Positions 46,989 to 60,700 are shown, counted from the stretch's first letter. The stretch: DNA of 64,000 nucleotides from Tetrahymena elliotti 4EA (GCA_000231825.2 JH720386.1:1-64000), one strand, 5' to 3'. Numbers and translations: made by a program. The notes: generated by a model not told the origin, from the letters alone.

Positions 46989-49385
46989 ATGAACTCACTT
47001 CTTAAAAGACCACAAAGTCAAAAAGCTTAGACATAATAGTTTAGCAATTTTTAAGAAGGAATTAATGCAATACTTTCTTCTACCTCATCTTTAGATTCTA
47101 GCAGAGTTTCAAACAATTTAGACAGTGATTACTGGATAAACTACTACACATAATAAAAAATCAAAGAGAAGGAGCAAGAATAAAAAATATAATTTTTATC
47201 TGATAAAAAAAAGTCTACTAATATATTAAATGGCAAGAGATAATTAGTATTTTCAAGACCATATAAATTTAAAGCATTAAGCAAAAAATAAAATAGTATG
47301 AAATCAGATCCTACTAAATAGGATTCATAAGAGAAAGTTTCAGATTGCTTATAATAGCAGCAAAATTGCTAAATTTATCAGTAGTAACAACTTGAACAAC
47401 AGAGAGAAGAAAATTCTAACGAGCAGGAAGATTAGAAAAAAATGAATTAAATTGAAAATGAAGAATTGATTATAAGTCCTTGTATATCTTAAAATGATCT
47501 GCAAAGCATGAATTCTTAAAAATAAGATTTAGAATAAGGAAAATAAAAATAGCCAGCATAATATTGTGAATAATAAATTGTTTCGCATTAGTTGTCATAA
47601 ATTCAATAATATGACATGTTTTTATCTAATTAATTGCAATTTCAAACACCTTTATCATCAGGGTAAACAAGTCCTATCTAGAGTGTGAGTACCTTAGCTT
47701 ATAGATAAAAAAGTGAACCTAAAAATATATAAAAATAAATAGAATGTGTAGGTGTAAGCTCATAACGTTAATTATATAGCAATTAAAATAATAGTTTTCA
47801 AACTAAACATCAGGTTAACAATGGACAGCATTTTAAGTCCTCAAATGATATTAATTAAAGAAAAAGCTCTATTTTTAAAGAAGACTCGAATTAGAATTCC
47901 AATTTCCCTTCAAAAAATTAACTCGATTTATAGTTTATTCACATAAAAAAATTAAAAGGAGTTGGTGAAAAGGAAGAAAAAGAAATAGCAAAAAATTTGT
48001 TTTCTAATCATCTAATTCTTGCTACCTCTCCAACAAATCTGCAACTAATGCAATAATAGTAGATTTAATCTTTATAAAATTCAACGCCAAAAATGATGAA
48101 ATTTTAAACTTAATAATCTTTATAGAATAATTCATCAAACAATTAGGTTTTAGAGAAATCAATCATCAATTTTTAAAAACAAAAACTTATTAGTTAAGTT
48201 AAGTACAACTCATTTCTATCAGATCTAAACATAGGTAGCCTCAAGTCTAGTATTCATTACTCAGGAGAGTAAAATTTGTAATAATAGGGATTTCAGTCAT
48301 AATAGGATTTATAATATACTAAATTAAAGACAGAATCTTGTACCTCATAAAGTAGAGGAAGTTAAGCTTCTAAAATAGCTAACTTTAATGAATTAGTTTT
48401 TACAAGCTAAAATAATTACTAGGATTCTTTCTTGGAGAGCAAAAACTAGCCTCATAAATTATTTCTATTAGAAGGTTATAGCTAAATAAATTAAGCTTAA
48501 AAGTTCTAACAATCTCCTTAAAACCACTCAGCTGATATATAAATTTAATAATAATCTTAATAATAAAATCAACAAAATTAATAACTCTAAACATTACCCT
48601 CATAAATGTAATAGTAATATTTATTTCCCAACAATAAATTAGGAAAATAAGCATCATTTTTTTAAGAGCTAAATAAATAACGAATTCAAAGTGGTAATAA
48701 AAACAAACCTAATAACAATAATCTTAATAGTAATAACAGCAGTACCAATAATTTTAATAATAATAGCAATATTGTAACTTAAAATTAATCAAATTTAAGT
48801 ACTGCTTATATAAATAATAATCAATAGCAACAGCAAAATGTTATCTCTAAAAAAAGGCTAGCTTCTGCCAATTAATATAATAGAAAACATATATCAAACT
48901 ACATAAAATAAGAACTACTGACTTCAAAAGTGAACACTTAATTAGTCAATTCATAAATAGAAGAATAAAGTAATAACAATAACACAACTTAAACATAAAA
49001 TTCAAACAATAATATAATTTTTAATCCACAAAACAATAAAAATCAATTTATGAAAACTAATAGTAACATATTTAACAAAATTAATAACGAATTAACTTAA
49101 AGTCAATTACTTAGATAACCTAAAAAGATGATGGGATTTAATGTTCTTGAAGGAATACAATAATTAAATATCAAATAATTACATTAACTTTAAGGTTCTT
49201 AATCAACTACTAATAATACTACTTCTTCTCAAATTAGCAATTTAACAAACAAGTAATTAAAATTCAATAATTTTACTAGCCCTAAAACTCAAAAAAACTT
49301 TTAGGTTTTATATAAAATATGTAATAAAAATATACTAAATGCAGGCCTTAAAGAGTAAAAATCTACTTTTGTCAAGCTGATCTGA
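46989..49385 (+). CDS. Very Q/N-rich, prion-like protein
   Basis: Intronless ORF of 798 residues, ATG 46989 to TGA 49383. About a quarter of the codons are Gln, mostly TAA/TAG, and Asn is also very frequent, especially around 48,560-48,830 where N, S and Q runs dominate. The N-terminus is MNSLLKRPQSQKAQ. One less repetitive island (about residues 315-360: FIHIKKLKGVGEKEEKEIA, then NLFSNHLILATSP) may be a small folded or helical segment. No domain recognised; no signal or membrane segment. Composition is that of prion-like or RNP-granule proteins, but ciliate proteomes are generally Q/N-rich, so function is not implied. Short ORFs on the opposite strand (48,400-48,657) are shadows of the Gln codons. 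Confidence 0.78.
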
Positions 49386-51312
49386 CTCAAAAATTATTCA
49401 AATTTAACTCTTCATTTTTTAAATTCATACTATTTAACTCAAGTTTATTTTATTTTATCCATTTAATAATTTAATTTATATTGTTTATCTATAATCATAT
49501 TTAAAATTGAAATTTATCACATTTTAATTATTCAAAAAATCATACATGGAGAGAAATTTTAAACATTAAATAACTAATGTTTAAGTTCTTTCAGACTATT
49601 TGATATGTTTGATGTCAAATCAAATTCAAAAACAATTTTTTTTGATAATAAGATAGTAATTTAAATTCAATTAAAATAAGTACTTATTCGAAATGATTAA
49701 CTTGACATATAATTAATTATTTCATTTTGCATTTATTATTTATTGTCTTTTTAGTATTAAATAACAAATTAGAAGTGAAAAATAAATTTTTTATCTATTA
49801 ATTGCATTTTGATTAAATCAATATTGAGAAATAAATATGTTACTAGATAAAAATTTAATTTTAAGTAAGAATATATTGTAAGGGAGAAAGAAATATCTCT
49901 CTCATAAACATTTTTCATGAGTATTTCTAATCATTATTGACTTACCCCTACTTTTTTTTCAGATAAAAATTCTTTACTTCAAACAAATAATTTTTCTTAA
50001 AAATTGTAAAAATAATAAGGAATTTTTAAGAAAAATCATGTTCCACCTTTTTCAGAAAGTATTCTAGTGGGTAGATAAGATTAATTTAATTGATAATTAA
50101 ATTAGGCTAGATTAAAACTTGAAATATTTTAATGATATCATACCATTTTTAGATTTAGAAACAGATTTCTTATTCAGTAAGGCAATTATTATTCTATTAA
50201 CCAAGGTAATTAATTTATTTAATAAAGTAAACACCTCGAATATTTCATTAATAAAAGAATAAAATAAATTTATAAATTTGTATTTAAATTTATAGGTATT
50301 AACATTCTGAAAATCATAAAAACAAAATAATCTTGCTAAAAATGTCTTCAATTTTTTTTAATTTACACTTAAAAAATATAATTTATCAAATTTAATTTTT
50401 GTTACTAAGAAATGTAAATCAAGAATATACATATACTTCACTGCAGTAATCATCAAATTATTTCAAAATCAAAAATCAAATTAATGATTAGATTAGTGAT
50501 ATTTGTAAGCAATTATTCAATTTACACAAATTAACTTCTATTTCAAAAGTACTCACAATAAAACCGTATTTAATACTATTGATTACTTTTCTCCACTAAC
50601 CTCTAAGATTTTTTCTCAGTAATAAAAAATTTCATATTTTTTGTATGAAATACTTCTGTAGCAAATTTTATTAATTTTTTGAGTATTTCTATGATTAAAA
50701 TATAATTTTTTGAGTATATGTATCTCGTATGATAAATTTGAAAATACCAAAAAAAGAAAAATAAGAAAAAAATTTTTAAAAGAATATAAACTGAAAAAGA
50801 GATTATTAGTTCAAGTCAATTTACTATTAATAAATAAATACTTGTAAGTATAAAGATTTTATTTTACAGTTATAATAAATAATCAAGTTATTAAGTAGGT
50901 ATTAAAGAGCAAATATTTTATTTTGGAATTAAATTAAAAATAGTAGGAGGAAGTTGTATTTATATTAATTTTACAGTTCATTTTATTTGTATGCTAAAGA
51001 GTAAAGTAAATAAGTTGTAGTTACTAGTAACTAATGTTTTAAAGTGCAATTTCAAGCTATAAAAATACTGGTGTCTTTCTATCGTTTTGAGGATAAATTA
51101 CTTAACAGTTGGGCATTCAAGTTTCTTAAGGCCTAAATTTACTTTAGATCTTGTTAACATAAATACTTTATCAAAATAAGACTTCTTTAATGAAAAATCC
51201 AACTAAGAGATTTTGTTTGTTTTGAAGGTTGTTTATTATGAATAAATGTAAACACATTAAGGTTTTCTATTTGTATTAATTAAAATTGAGTGAAGTTTTA
51301 TTTTACTCACTT
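49386..51312. other. AT-rich spacer between convergent Q-rich genes
   Basis: 3'-3' spacer of 1.9 kb. A minus-strand ORF of 126 codons (50,052-50,432) exists but has the F/I/L/N/K composition of random AT-rich DNA and a plausible chance length, so it is not called. Nothing else seen. Confidence 0.45.
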
Positions 51313-53226
51313 TCATACTTCTTCTTTTTTTGAGAAATTTTGTAAGAATTATTAATTAATTTATTGAGCTTTGTGCAAGGAATTCGTTGATGTCATTTTT
51401 TATAAATGATTATTGTTATTTTGGTTGTAATCATATTCTTCTATTTTACTTTAGAAGTAGGGCTACTATTAGTTGAGTTTTAAATTTTGCATAACTTCTT
51501 GCTTTTAAGAAAATAAGAGTGTGTTAGGATCTGTATATGACTGATTAGAAAGATCTGTTAAGTTTTCCTACTTTAGGGAGTTTAACAGTGAGTTTTATTG
51601 AGAAAGCTAGTTCAAATTCATCTAGCTAAGCTAGTTTTAGAGATAAGAGTTTCCAATATATTTAGATGTTGATGAGGAAGTATTAGAGATTTAATCATGG
51701 GCTAGAGAGAAGGATTGATTAATTTATTTATTATTTTATTATTGTAAATACTAATTAGATTTGATATCAAAATTAAATAGATTTTAATTATTGATTTTCG
51801 AATTTAGATCTTAATAATTTTCAAAATTTGATATCTGTGAATGAGTTTCAGGAGGAGGCATGCTTTAATTTCTATTGAGGAGCATGTTTTGAAGGCTAAG
51901 ATTTTACTGCTGTAATTAGAATGGCATTTAAGAAGATTGAATTCTTTTGAATTGTTGTTATTATTATTCTAGCTGATTTTATTACAGAAGCATTTTTTGG
52001 TTTTAAAGTTAATGGAGCATTAGTTCTTAGGAGAATACAGGGTTTTATAAGTTTTATTATTTATTTTAATGTATCATTTAATCTAGGTTATGCAAGGTAG
52101 CTGCTGTATTTTGTTGAAATTATTGAGGAATATTTTTAAAATAATTTTGATGATTTTAATTATTTGTTTGTTGAGGCTAGATATTAAATTGAAGCTACTA
52201 GTGTAGATTTATGTGGTGATTTTGAGGAGCTGAAGCAATCTGCGTATTTTGAATAAAATTTGGGAAATTTTGTGGTTAAATTTACTGTTATAATAACTGA
52301 TTGTATTAAGATTGATTTTATTATAGTTCGCTGCTAATCTAAATATTTTAGATTGAGCCTATGTGATTAAAGGAGGGTAAAGATTGGAAGGAAGATTGTA
52401 TCTAGGAATTAGGTTAAGCATTTTGATGAATTTAAGGGGTAAATTAGATATTTAGTTGATTGTAACTTTATTGCTACAAGGCTGTTTGTGGTGAAAGACA
52501 ATTTTCTTGAATTAGATTGTAACTCGGAATTGTGAATTAGGAGAGCTGATTTGGAGATTGTAAGCCCTTAGTTGTTTAATTATCTTAACATGAGTATTGA
52601 TTTTATGATAACACATCACTTTATGTGATGAAACTTTCTCTCTTCTTTTGGATGCTTGGTTCGATTTGAATATGCTATTTACTGATTTGTGCTATCATTT
52701 CGTCATGAGATTTCAAGGGATTCATTTCATTTATGTTGCTTATTGCAATCTATGGAGTTTAATTTCCTTAGTCATTAAAAAATCTGCTCACCCATTCTTC
52801 ACTTTTAGTTTGAATTTGTTCTTATTAAATATTGGAATAGGAATTTTAATTATTTGCTGTTAAAACAATTCTGCCTATATTTTCATTACTAAAATTAGAT
52901 AGATTGTTATCACCACAATATGCTTCTTGTAAGGTGCGCTTTTGATTTAATTTGGAATTTTGTGAAATATATTCTTGCTTTTCTTCATTTTTTCCTATCA
53001 AAGAAAGAGAAGGGTTTATTTAAAATAATTAATTATTGATATTTTAATTGCCTTGAGGACTTTGCTAGCTTCCACTTAAACTGCTTAATAAGTTTATATT
53101 GTTTTAATTATCATTTGATGGATTGTTATTGCTGTTGTTATTATTATTGCTGCTATACAGAAGTTCCTAGAATTGCTATTGGTAGAGTAGACTTGCCTAA
53201 TGAGAGCTAGCTCTCTGAGATTGCAT
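51313..53226 (-). CDS. Very Q/N/S-rich protein, unrecognised
   Basis: Intronless ORF of 637 residues on the minus strand, ATG 53224-53226 to TGA 51313-51315. Gln is the dominant residue (runs such as QLEQQQQQF), with Asn, Ser and Pro. A more conserved-looking island at about residues 140-200 contains TKSEEWVSRFFNDQGNQTP and then ISNINEMNPLKSHDEMI. Codons upstream of the ATG stay open but include no other ATG. The plus strand over 50.9-52.9 kb is T/G-rich and gives misleading open frames (see rejected items). The minus frame runs without a TGA for the whole length and uses native codons. Composition suggests an RNA-granule or transcription-related disordered protein; no function assigned. Confidence 0.75.
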
Positions 53227-53892
53227 CTAAAATTGCAGATTACTAATTTAATTGTAGCTCTTAGTATAGATACTTTTTAGCTATTCCTATATATCATTAG
53301 TAAAGAAAAAAAATGAGATTTAAAAGATGTAAATAGAAAAATAATTAATGAAAAATTTATTAATTTATCTATTTTTTTTGATTTTCCTAATTAATTTCTT
53401 ATTCTTATTTGTACAAATAGATAATTATTCATTTTTCACTGAATTAATTCACTTGAATTCTTTTTTAAAAAAACCTAGAACATTTCTTTTTTAATTCAGT
53501 GTAAATCTAATAAAATATAGTATGAACTTACACTCTTTTCTTGCTCAGTAAAAAAAAAAAATGTTAGGCAAGCCATATTTTTTTATTTAATTAAGAAAGT
53601 CAAAATTTTTGGTTACCTGATGTGCATAATTTATTAGAAATTAATTCCAAAACAAAATTTATGAGCAAGAATCAATTATTTTTTGATATTTTAATAATTA
53701 TCTAAATGATGTAAAATATAAAAAACTTTAGAAAGCTTGAATGTTGAAAAAGATATTGATTGCTTTTTGTGTAAAAATTAAATTAAATTGTAGCTGTAAT
53801 TTTAACTATTTAAACATTGGTATCTTGTGTAATTTGCATCTTTTATAATCTATGTGTGATACAAAATATTTGATAATTATTTATTTATTTAC
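53227..53892. other. Spacer, possibly holding the 3' exon of the next minus-strand gene
   Basis: AT-rich. The frame of the following minus-strand gene stays open through here to TGA 53429, but the residues become intron-like. I cannot place the true last exon. Confidence 0.35.
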
Positions 53893-55063
53893 GCTGTAAA
53901 CGATTTCACTGTATTCTTCTGATATCTAGAATGGGTAATCAGATGACTCTAAATAGCTCAAAGCACTGCTTTCAATATTTGACAGAAACTTATCAATCTA
54001 TTTTTCAAAGAAAATTTAATAAAATATTCATTTTTTTAATAAAATAGAAATTACTTTTTGAATATCTTTTGGCCATTCTTATTTTTTAGGTTTTCTTAAG
54101 CACATATAAAGTAAAGGATCATCAGATGAATCACAAGAAGTGCCAAAAAGGTTATTAAATATTTCTTTTTGAGTTTCATAAAAGAATTTATCATCCTATT
54201 TGATTATAATAATTGATTTAATATTATTACTTAACTTTAGAATAATAATTGTTTCTGTTCCTTTATTAAACAAATAACAAAAATAATAAAAAATTTTTTA
54301 ATTTCGATCTACCTACTAATTAGTTTTGATTATGCGAGTATTGTAGTAAAGTCTGATAGCCTTGTTGAACTTAAGCAGCATAAAGAAAGGGTGATATATC
54401 TATTATAATTAAGTAATATTTATCAAAGTGTTAAGAGAATAATTTATTTAAAAATTTAGTTAAAAAAAAAGAAAAAATAGACTGAGATTAGCAAATCAAA
54501 TCTAAAAAAAGTCAAAAAACAAATAATCTTAATTAATATTCTTAATATATGAGTAACTATTTATTTGGGTTTTTCTTTTACCTGGTTTCTCTTTATTCTT
54601 TAATATTTTTATAAGAATGACAACATGTAAATTAATTTTTTGCTTACTTTATGTCTAATTGTTGCTGTGGTAAAATATGTGTAAAGGTCATCTATTGTGT
54701 TTTGAATGACAGATTGTCCTTTACCTTTTGAGTAGTGTTTAGTGATCATCTCAGGTTGGAATGGTTCATAAAATTTTATTTTGTTTTGCTTTAAGGGTTA
54801 AAAAGATGTAAGAAAAAAAGTTATTGAAATCAGTAAAAAAAAAAATATTTTTGTTAAATTTTTACTCTTTCTTGATAGGATTTTTTGCGAGACTCAACAT
54901 AGATTAGAGGACTTATTTTAATGCAAAGAAGTTTCTAATTGTGCAATTTCATAATTCTTTTAACTTATTCGTTTTCTATTTATTCATTTATTTCTTCAGT
55001 CTCATTAGGTTGGTCATTTACTGTTTCAAAGAAAGCTATTACAAGAATAAATTTTTATCCCTA
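53893..55063 (-). CDS. Unrecognised multi-exon protein, both ends uncertain
   Basis: Five exons fit in phase: about 54866-55063, 54648-54788, 54313-54481, 54055-54260 and about 53893-53997 (introns 77, 166, 52 and 57 nt). The product is about 275 residues. Visible segments include FILVIAFFETVNDQPNETEE, KISPLIYVESRKKSYQER, FYEPFQPEMITKHYSKGKG and DISPFLYAAQVQQGYQTL. The last two exons add DDPLLYMCLRKPKKQEWPKD and NIESSALSYLESSDYPF. Alternating beta-like hydrophobic runs and helices suggest a folded, conserved protein; a longin/roadblock-type trafficking fold is conceivable but I cannot support it. No start ATG is visible: the first exon may begin at an acceptor (TTTAG|GGA near 55,063) or translation may start at the internal ATG of MKLHNQK. 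The 3' end may continue past a GTAAAT donor at 53892. Confidence 0.5.
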
Positions 55064-57213
55064 AATTTTATAATATTCATAATAAATTTTAAATAATTAT
55101 AAAAGTTTGTTGAATAAATAATATTAGATTAATGTTTAATATATATTTCTTTATTTGTTAAATGTTTGCAACACTAAAATTCAAAATATAAGTTTTTATC
55201 AATTAAGTATTCAATAAGTACTTAAAAATGAATGGAAATGAAGTAAAAATAAAAAGATATTTTCTATTTTATATTATTGAAATAGAGAATACTTATAAAA
55301 TTAAGTTTTGACTCTATGATGAAAATGAGTAAATTTATTTTTCAAAAGATTGTAAAGGTGTAACGTGGGGGAGAAAATTTAAAAATAGCGAAGAGAAAGG
55401 GGAAATTTGAAGAATAATATATGAAATCAAATGAAAGCAGAAAAGGTTAATTTTAAATTATAGATGAAGCTAGTTTCTAATAGATAAATAAACAAGCAAT
55501 CAATAGACAGATAGATAGATCGATTGATCAATCAATTAAATTTGAAGGCTCCAACGTTAAGACTACTTCAAAAAATTAAATCAAAAAAAGAGGTAAATGA
55601 AGTTTAGAGAGGGAAATTTTTAAATAGCAAGAATAAGTGTATTTTCTTACAAATTCTTATTTAAAGGCAAATATTTATAATAACATCTGTGCTAAAATCA
55701 AACATCTAAGTTTTAAATATTTGATTTTCTAAGTAAAGTTGAAATTAATATTTAAATAAGAAATGTACTTTTAAAGAGCAAATTTAATGATTTTTAAATT
55801 AGAAATTGGTGCAATATTATATAGCAAATGTAATTCGCTAGTCCTAATTAAATATTAAAATTTAATATGTCACCTTGCTCTTTTTACAATACTTTTTATT
55901 ACTGGGAACACGCACTAAATTCTTTCTTTTTCTCCATAAAAAATCCAATTTATTGTATTTTGTTGGATAAGGATTCTAATGACAATTTTAATTTGGTCCA
56001 TAAGAAAATTTTTAATTATGAGCTATCTAAGGCAATTGTTAAGCTTATGGATATCTTTAAAGTAAGCCAGAAATAAATTAAATTTTAATTCATTTTGGCT
56101 TTGATTTTCAATTTAAATTTTAAAAAAGATAAGTTAAAGAGGCAGATTTGAGGCATTAAGGCTGATTTAATTTAGAAATTTATAGTGAAGGTCTGAAAAA
56201 AGTTGATCACTGATTCCTAAAAAATTATGAATTCTTAAATTTGTTTGGGTTTCTATAAAAAGTTTCGAAATCGAAATTTAATTTACTCAAATTTGAATAA
56301 AAATTTAGCTAATTAATTTTGGTTATACGTTATCAATAAAGCATTAACTGTAATGTTTTGAATTTAACATTAGCCAAATAGAATTTTAGCGATCAGAAAA
56401 AATTATGATGTTAAAATTAATTTCTATAAATTTTCTCATATTTGAAGATTACAAAAGTAATTTAAATTAATCAATTATTATCATCTGTTTTAACAGTTAA
56501 ATTTTAGTACTCCAAAACTCGTAATTAATTTGTTACTATCAATTCGAATGTAATTAATAAAGTAAGAAAAAATTATATGACTCATCTCCTCGATAATTTT
56601 TTCAGTCTTTTGTATTTTTAAAAATTAGCCTTTATCTCTAATAGAGGATTTATCTTATATTTTTTAAACATTACAAAATATGTAAGGTTCTTTTTATTAA
56701 CTAATAAAATCTAATTCTGTGTGTAACAAGTATTTTACGTTTACAATTGTATTTGTTGTAGTTGATTATTTTGCTAAAACTAAAAAAGCAAACCCGTTAT
56801 GAAAATTTTTTAAAAGTTGTGCCTCTTTTCTAGAAATTTGGGTTTAAAATAAAATTCATTGAACTCAACAAAAAGAAGATTCTTCATTTCTTTGCTAATT
56901 GAATAATTATTCATAATTTAAATGATAACTCTAATTGTATTTTATTATTACTATTTATTAAAATTTTGTAATCTTTATTTGTTTTTTTGTGAGTTGGCTT
57001 GATTTTTTTTGATTTCTTAATTGTTAAAAATATCTTAAAATTTTTTCTAAAAATTCTAAATTGATAGAAAGTATTTAGGTACAATTATTCTTTAATTAAT
57101 AAAGCAAATAAATCAATTACTTTAGATTCCAAACTTCTCTTGCTCAGTAATAATAATAATTGATATGCAAATAAATTTGTATGTTAGCAATCCAAATTAT
57201 AAAATTTTGATTT
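55064..57213. other. AT-rich spacer with one small ORF
   Basis: Mostly non-coding. GATA/GATT tetranucleotide runs with a palindromic ATTGATCAAT lie at about 55,507-55,535. The small ORF at 55,867 is listed. Between 56,150 and 56,420 scattered coding-like words occur but every frame is interrupted by TGA. Confidence 0.4.
55867..56151 (+). CDS. Small hypothetical protein
   Basis: ORF of 94 residues, ATG 55867 to TGA 56149. The first 70 residues have a balanced composition: MSPCSFYNTFYYWEHALN, then IYCILLDKDSNDNFNLVHKK and YELSKAIVKLMDIFKVSQ, with codons that look native. The last 25 are typical AT-rich filler. GTAAGC directly after ATCTTTAAA (about 56,061) is a good splice donor, so this could be the first exon of a longer or decayed gene. 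No family recognised. Chance occurrence cannot be excluded. Confidence 0.35.
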
Positions 57214-57764
57214 TTATCTCAAATTAATAAAAATAATAACCTTATAATTGTAACTGGTGTCGCTAAATCTCAGGGAATTTAGTTGAGTGACAGATGAAGT
57301 AGAACTGAATTGAGAACTCATCACTCCTTTCAAATTGACTTCAGACCAATTCTTTTCACTTTTGCGGATAGCAAAAATATGAACACTTAAATCTCGGGAA
57401 GAACGGAGAAAAGAAGAGTGCTTAAATTTTAATGTTGGGATATTTAAGTTTTTGTACCAGAGCCACCCATGCTGTTTGTCATCATAGAATGACTTCTTAT
57501 CAATCATTTCAATATCAAAACTATCTTTTGTAGTGTAGTTTATTGTGTACCATTCAAAGCACTTTGTTTTACTACCTTCTGGTTATTCTTCTGGCTAAGC
57601 TGTGCTTTCGTTTAACGCTTTGATTTCTAATTCAGCTTAAAAGAGAGGAAGCAAATCTTGGATGTTCATAATTTCAGGTTAGAGATTTCCAAATGAATAT
57701 CTGAATTATTAAAAGAGTTTTTTAAGATATTTTGTTAATGGATAGACTTATTATAATTCTTAGG
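57214..57764 (-). CDS. Unrecognised protein, partial gene model
   Basis: A clear coding exon on the minus strand. Upstream of the ATG at 57667-57669 the same frame is also coding (QELQQVYPLTKYLKKLFQQF, then RYSFGNLQPEI) back to a likely acceptor TTTTAG at 57765-57766. The real start is therefore in an unseen 5' exon or the protein begins at the inner ATG. Further segments: LLPLFQAELEIKALNES, FEWYTINYTTKDSFDIEM, then QHGWLWYKNLNIPTLKF and SVHIFAIRKSEKNWSEV. Codon quality falls off near 57,214. The frame stays open to TGA 56911, so the true 3' end probably follows another intron. No domain recognised; no membrane segment. Confidence 0.5.
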
Positions 57765-60700
57765 CTAAAATAAGAAATAGATTTTTTATTGCTTTATAGT
57801 TTGTGGATCTTAAAATTAAATTTTTTGTATTTTTGTTGAAATTAAATGTTTATTGAAATAATGAAAATATCCTTGTAATGTAAAAAAGGAAGACGGGAAA
57901 CGAAAAAAAGAAAAGCTAGCCAATCAGGGAATAATTAAATTAAATTAAAAAATAGTTAATTTAATTGAGAATTAAGAAGATTTGTTACTTGATTTACTAA
58001 GTGAATGAATTAATTTTATGATCGCAAATAGTTAGTTAGTTTGTTAGTTAGAAAGTATTTGTTTACTTAATATTTTGTGAGAAAAACAATTTCAATTTTT
58101 ATATGTCTTGATTGTTTTTTTTTGATTGACAGATTGATTTATTTTGTGAGATCAATTTTTTTCAAAGAAATTTTATTAATTATCTTTTGATTATTATCCA
58201 AATTTAGATTCCTATTCTTTCAAAGTCCTTTGGATGTAGCTGCTGAAATATCTTTTGAAAGAATTTCAATTTTTCTTGTATTTTAATTATTATTAATCTT
58301 TTAATTTAGAAAAATGTGTAATTTATTAACTTCAAAACAAAATTGATAAGCCTGATCAACTCCTATTTCTTTTATAGCCTTAATTTAATTTCAATATCAA
58401 GTCTTATTATTCATCTCACCCATTCAAGTCTCTATTAAATTATTTAAAAACACTTTTTTTCTTTATTATTTATTTAATTATCCTGCTTACAGCTTTCGTT
58501 TTAAATTTTATTAGCTATCTCTTTATTGTAAAAATTTAATTACCATAAAACAGAAAACAACCAAAATCTATAAATCACACTTTCAACCCCATTCACTCTC
58601 ATTTACTATTCCAATTCAAAAAAAAAAAAAGCAAATCAGAGTAATACACTCAATTCTCTTATCTAAATTAACTTAAAAAATCTCACTCTACTTTTTCTTA
58701 GGCACTTTAAATATTTACTAATAGTCTACTACAGAAGTATCTTTCGAATTAAACAGAAATTTACTACGTATAACTTCTTAGCAAACATAGAATATTTTTG
58801 ATTTTTTTCAGGAATGATTAAATTGCAATAAGTAAATCAAAATTTTTTATTTATCTGCCAGGAATTTAAACGAATAAATTTTTCTTTTTCCCTATTAAAA
58901 TCAAACTAGCTTACTCTTTTATAAAAACAATGCCTACATATGTAAGTAAAATATATTTTATTTCTTTAGAATTGTCAATATTTTTTACTTCTTAGCCTTA
59001 CAAAAGTTAAACAAATAATTATGTTTTATAAAACGAAATAGCTTAATAAAAGGTATTCAAAATAAGATTTAAGATTTAGAGAACTTACATAATTTAATAT
59101 GGATAAAAGTAATTGAGGAAAATGGATAGTAAAATAATAAGTTTAATCTGATTCACTCTATAAACTAAAAAATATAGTAAAGTATTTCAGTGATGACAAC
59201 AGCTTATTACAGTAATTCGTGTCGGGTTTTGTTTATTTTCTATATCTTCCCTCTTCATTAAAAATTTTGGAAAAACAGTATAAGTTTCTTTAATTGTTAC
59301 AGTGACATATAATACAAACAACCTAATTTTTTAAAATGAGAAGAAATTATTTTTAGCAATTAAATATTACTTATTTAGCTGAATGAAAGTTTGCTTAATC
59401 AAAATTAGTGCAATATGGATTTGAGGAAGAATGCGTTTGACTTGATTTATATTTTCCATTTTCTGATGTAAATTATTTTAAACTAAATTTAGCTAATGAT
59501 TATATTTAGTTTTCAATAAAAGTAGATCTTTTCACAAAATACAGAAAAATTGTATTTCTATACATTCATTAGATAAAAAAATGGAATGTTAATTAATAAA
59601 TTAGAAATAAGTTCAAAATATTATAGTGAGAAATCTCATTTGAAAATCTTTTTTGATAAGGGTAAGATAGGAAAATTATTTGGCTGGCTAGTTGGTTGAT
59701 TGATTGGGTTTTCTTTTATAATTAGTTTATCTAAGACTCAAAATAGATGAGAAAAGTATTGGCAATTTAGATTTTACGATTTACTTTGTTAAATTGATTA
59801 TTTTACATCAAAGATATTTTGAATTTAGCTAAGCTAGAAAAATTGACTGTTATGTTATTTTGATTTCGAAAGTAATCAATAAAAGTGAAACTTCTAAATT
59901 TATCACTAAGTATCATATTTTGTGATTAGTTAAAATAGAAAATAGATAGTCTATAACATTCTTTGTGTGTTTCTTTTGCAATTAAAAAGCTTACTAACTA
60001 TATTTATTTTTATCTTTAATCTGTAACACCAAAAATTTTGATTAAAATGAATCATCTATCTATATAGAAAAATAGCTCAAAAGTTAAGCACATATTAACT
60101 AACAATCAATTTTGCTTTTAAATCACAACCTTATTAATTACTCTTAGAATTTTTACTTGAGTGATTCTCTATCAATTAAAAGCAAGGTAACAAAAAAAAA
60201 ATCCTTTTTTATTTTTATAAAAAATGTTTGTATGAAAAAAGTATTGAAAAATGGTATTTAGGTATTCAAAAACAATTTAATAAAGCACACAATCAAACAA
60301 TTAGAATATTTTAATTAAATATTTAGTTTATTTGATGTCTTAGGAATCTTTTGTTGTTAGTAAAAAAAAAATATATATATAATTATTAAATATCTTATCT
60401 TATATTGTTCGAAAAGTGTAAACGAATTCACAACTATTGAATCCAGCAAAATACCTGACGTGTATTCAATAATCCTAATAAACTATCAAAATGGCATTTA
60501 TTTTAATTAATAATTATAATTCTATAAATAAAACAACTTACTCAAACATATAGAAATGTATTGATAGAATATTTTTGTTTAACAGTGATAAACATTTAAC
60601 ATAATTGCGTTAAGTGAAGAAATTCCTGAAAAATAAGAAGTTTGTGCTAAGGAATGACAATAGTTAAAAATGATTAATTTAAGTGAGAAAGGAAGAAACA

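Noticed and set aside
50052..50432. Minus-strand ORF of 126 codons with ATG
   Set aside because: With TGA as the only stop in DNA this AT-rich, ORFs above 100 codons arise by chance. Composition is F/I/L/N/K as in random spacer, with no splice sites or motifs.
51480..52900. Plus-strand open frames, including a cyclin-box-like reading (IEEHVLKAKILLLQLEWHL) and a membrane-protein-like ORF at 52,648
   Set aside because: They are antisense shadows of the minus-strand Q-rich gene 51313-53226, which is open for 638 codons in a single frame with native codon use. The plus frames need repeated shifts across TGA codons, and their Leu/Tyr/Trp content follows from antisense TTA/CTA/TTG.
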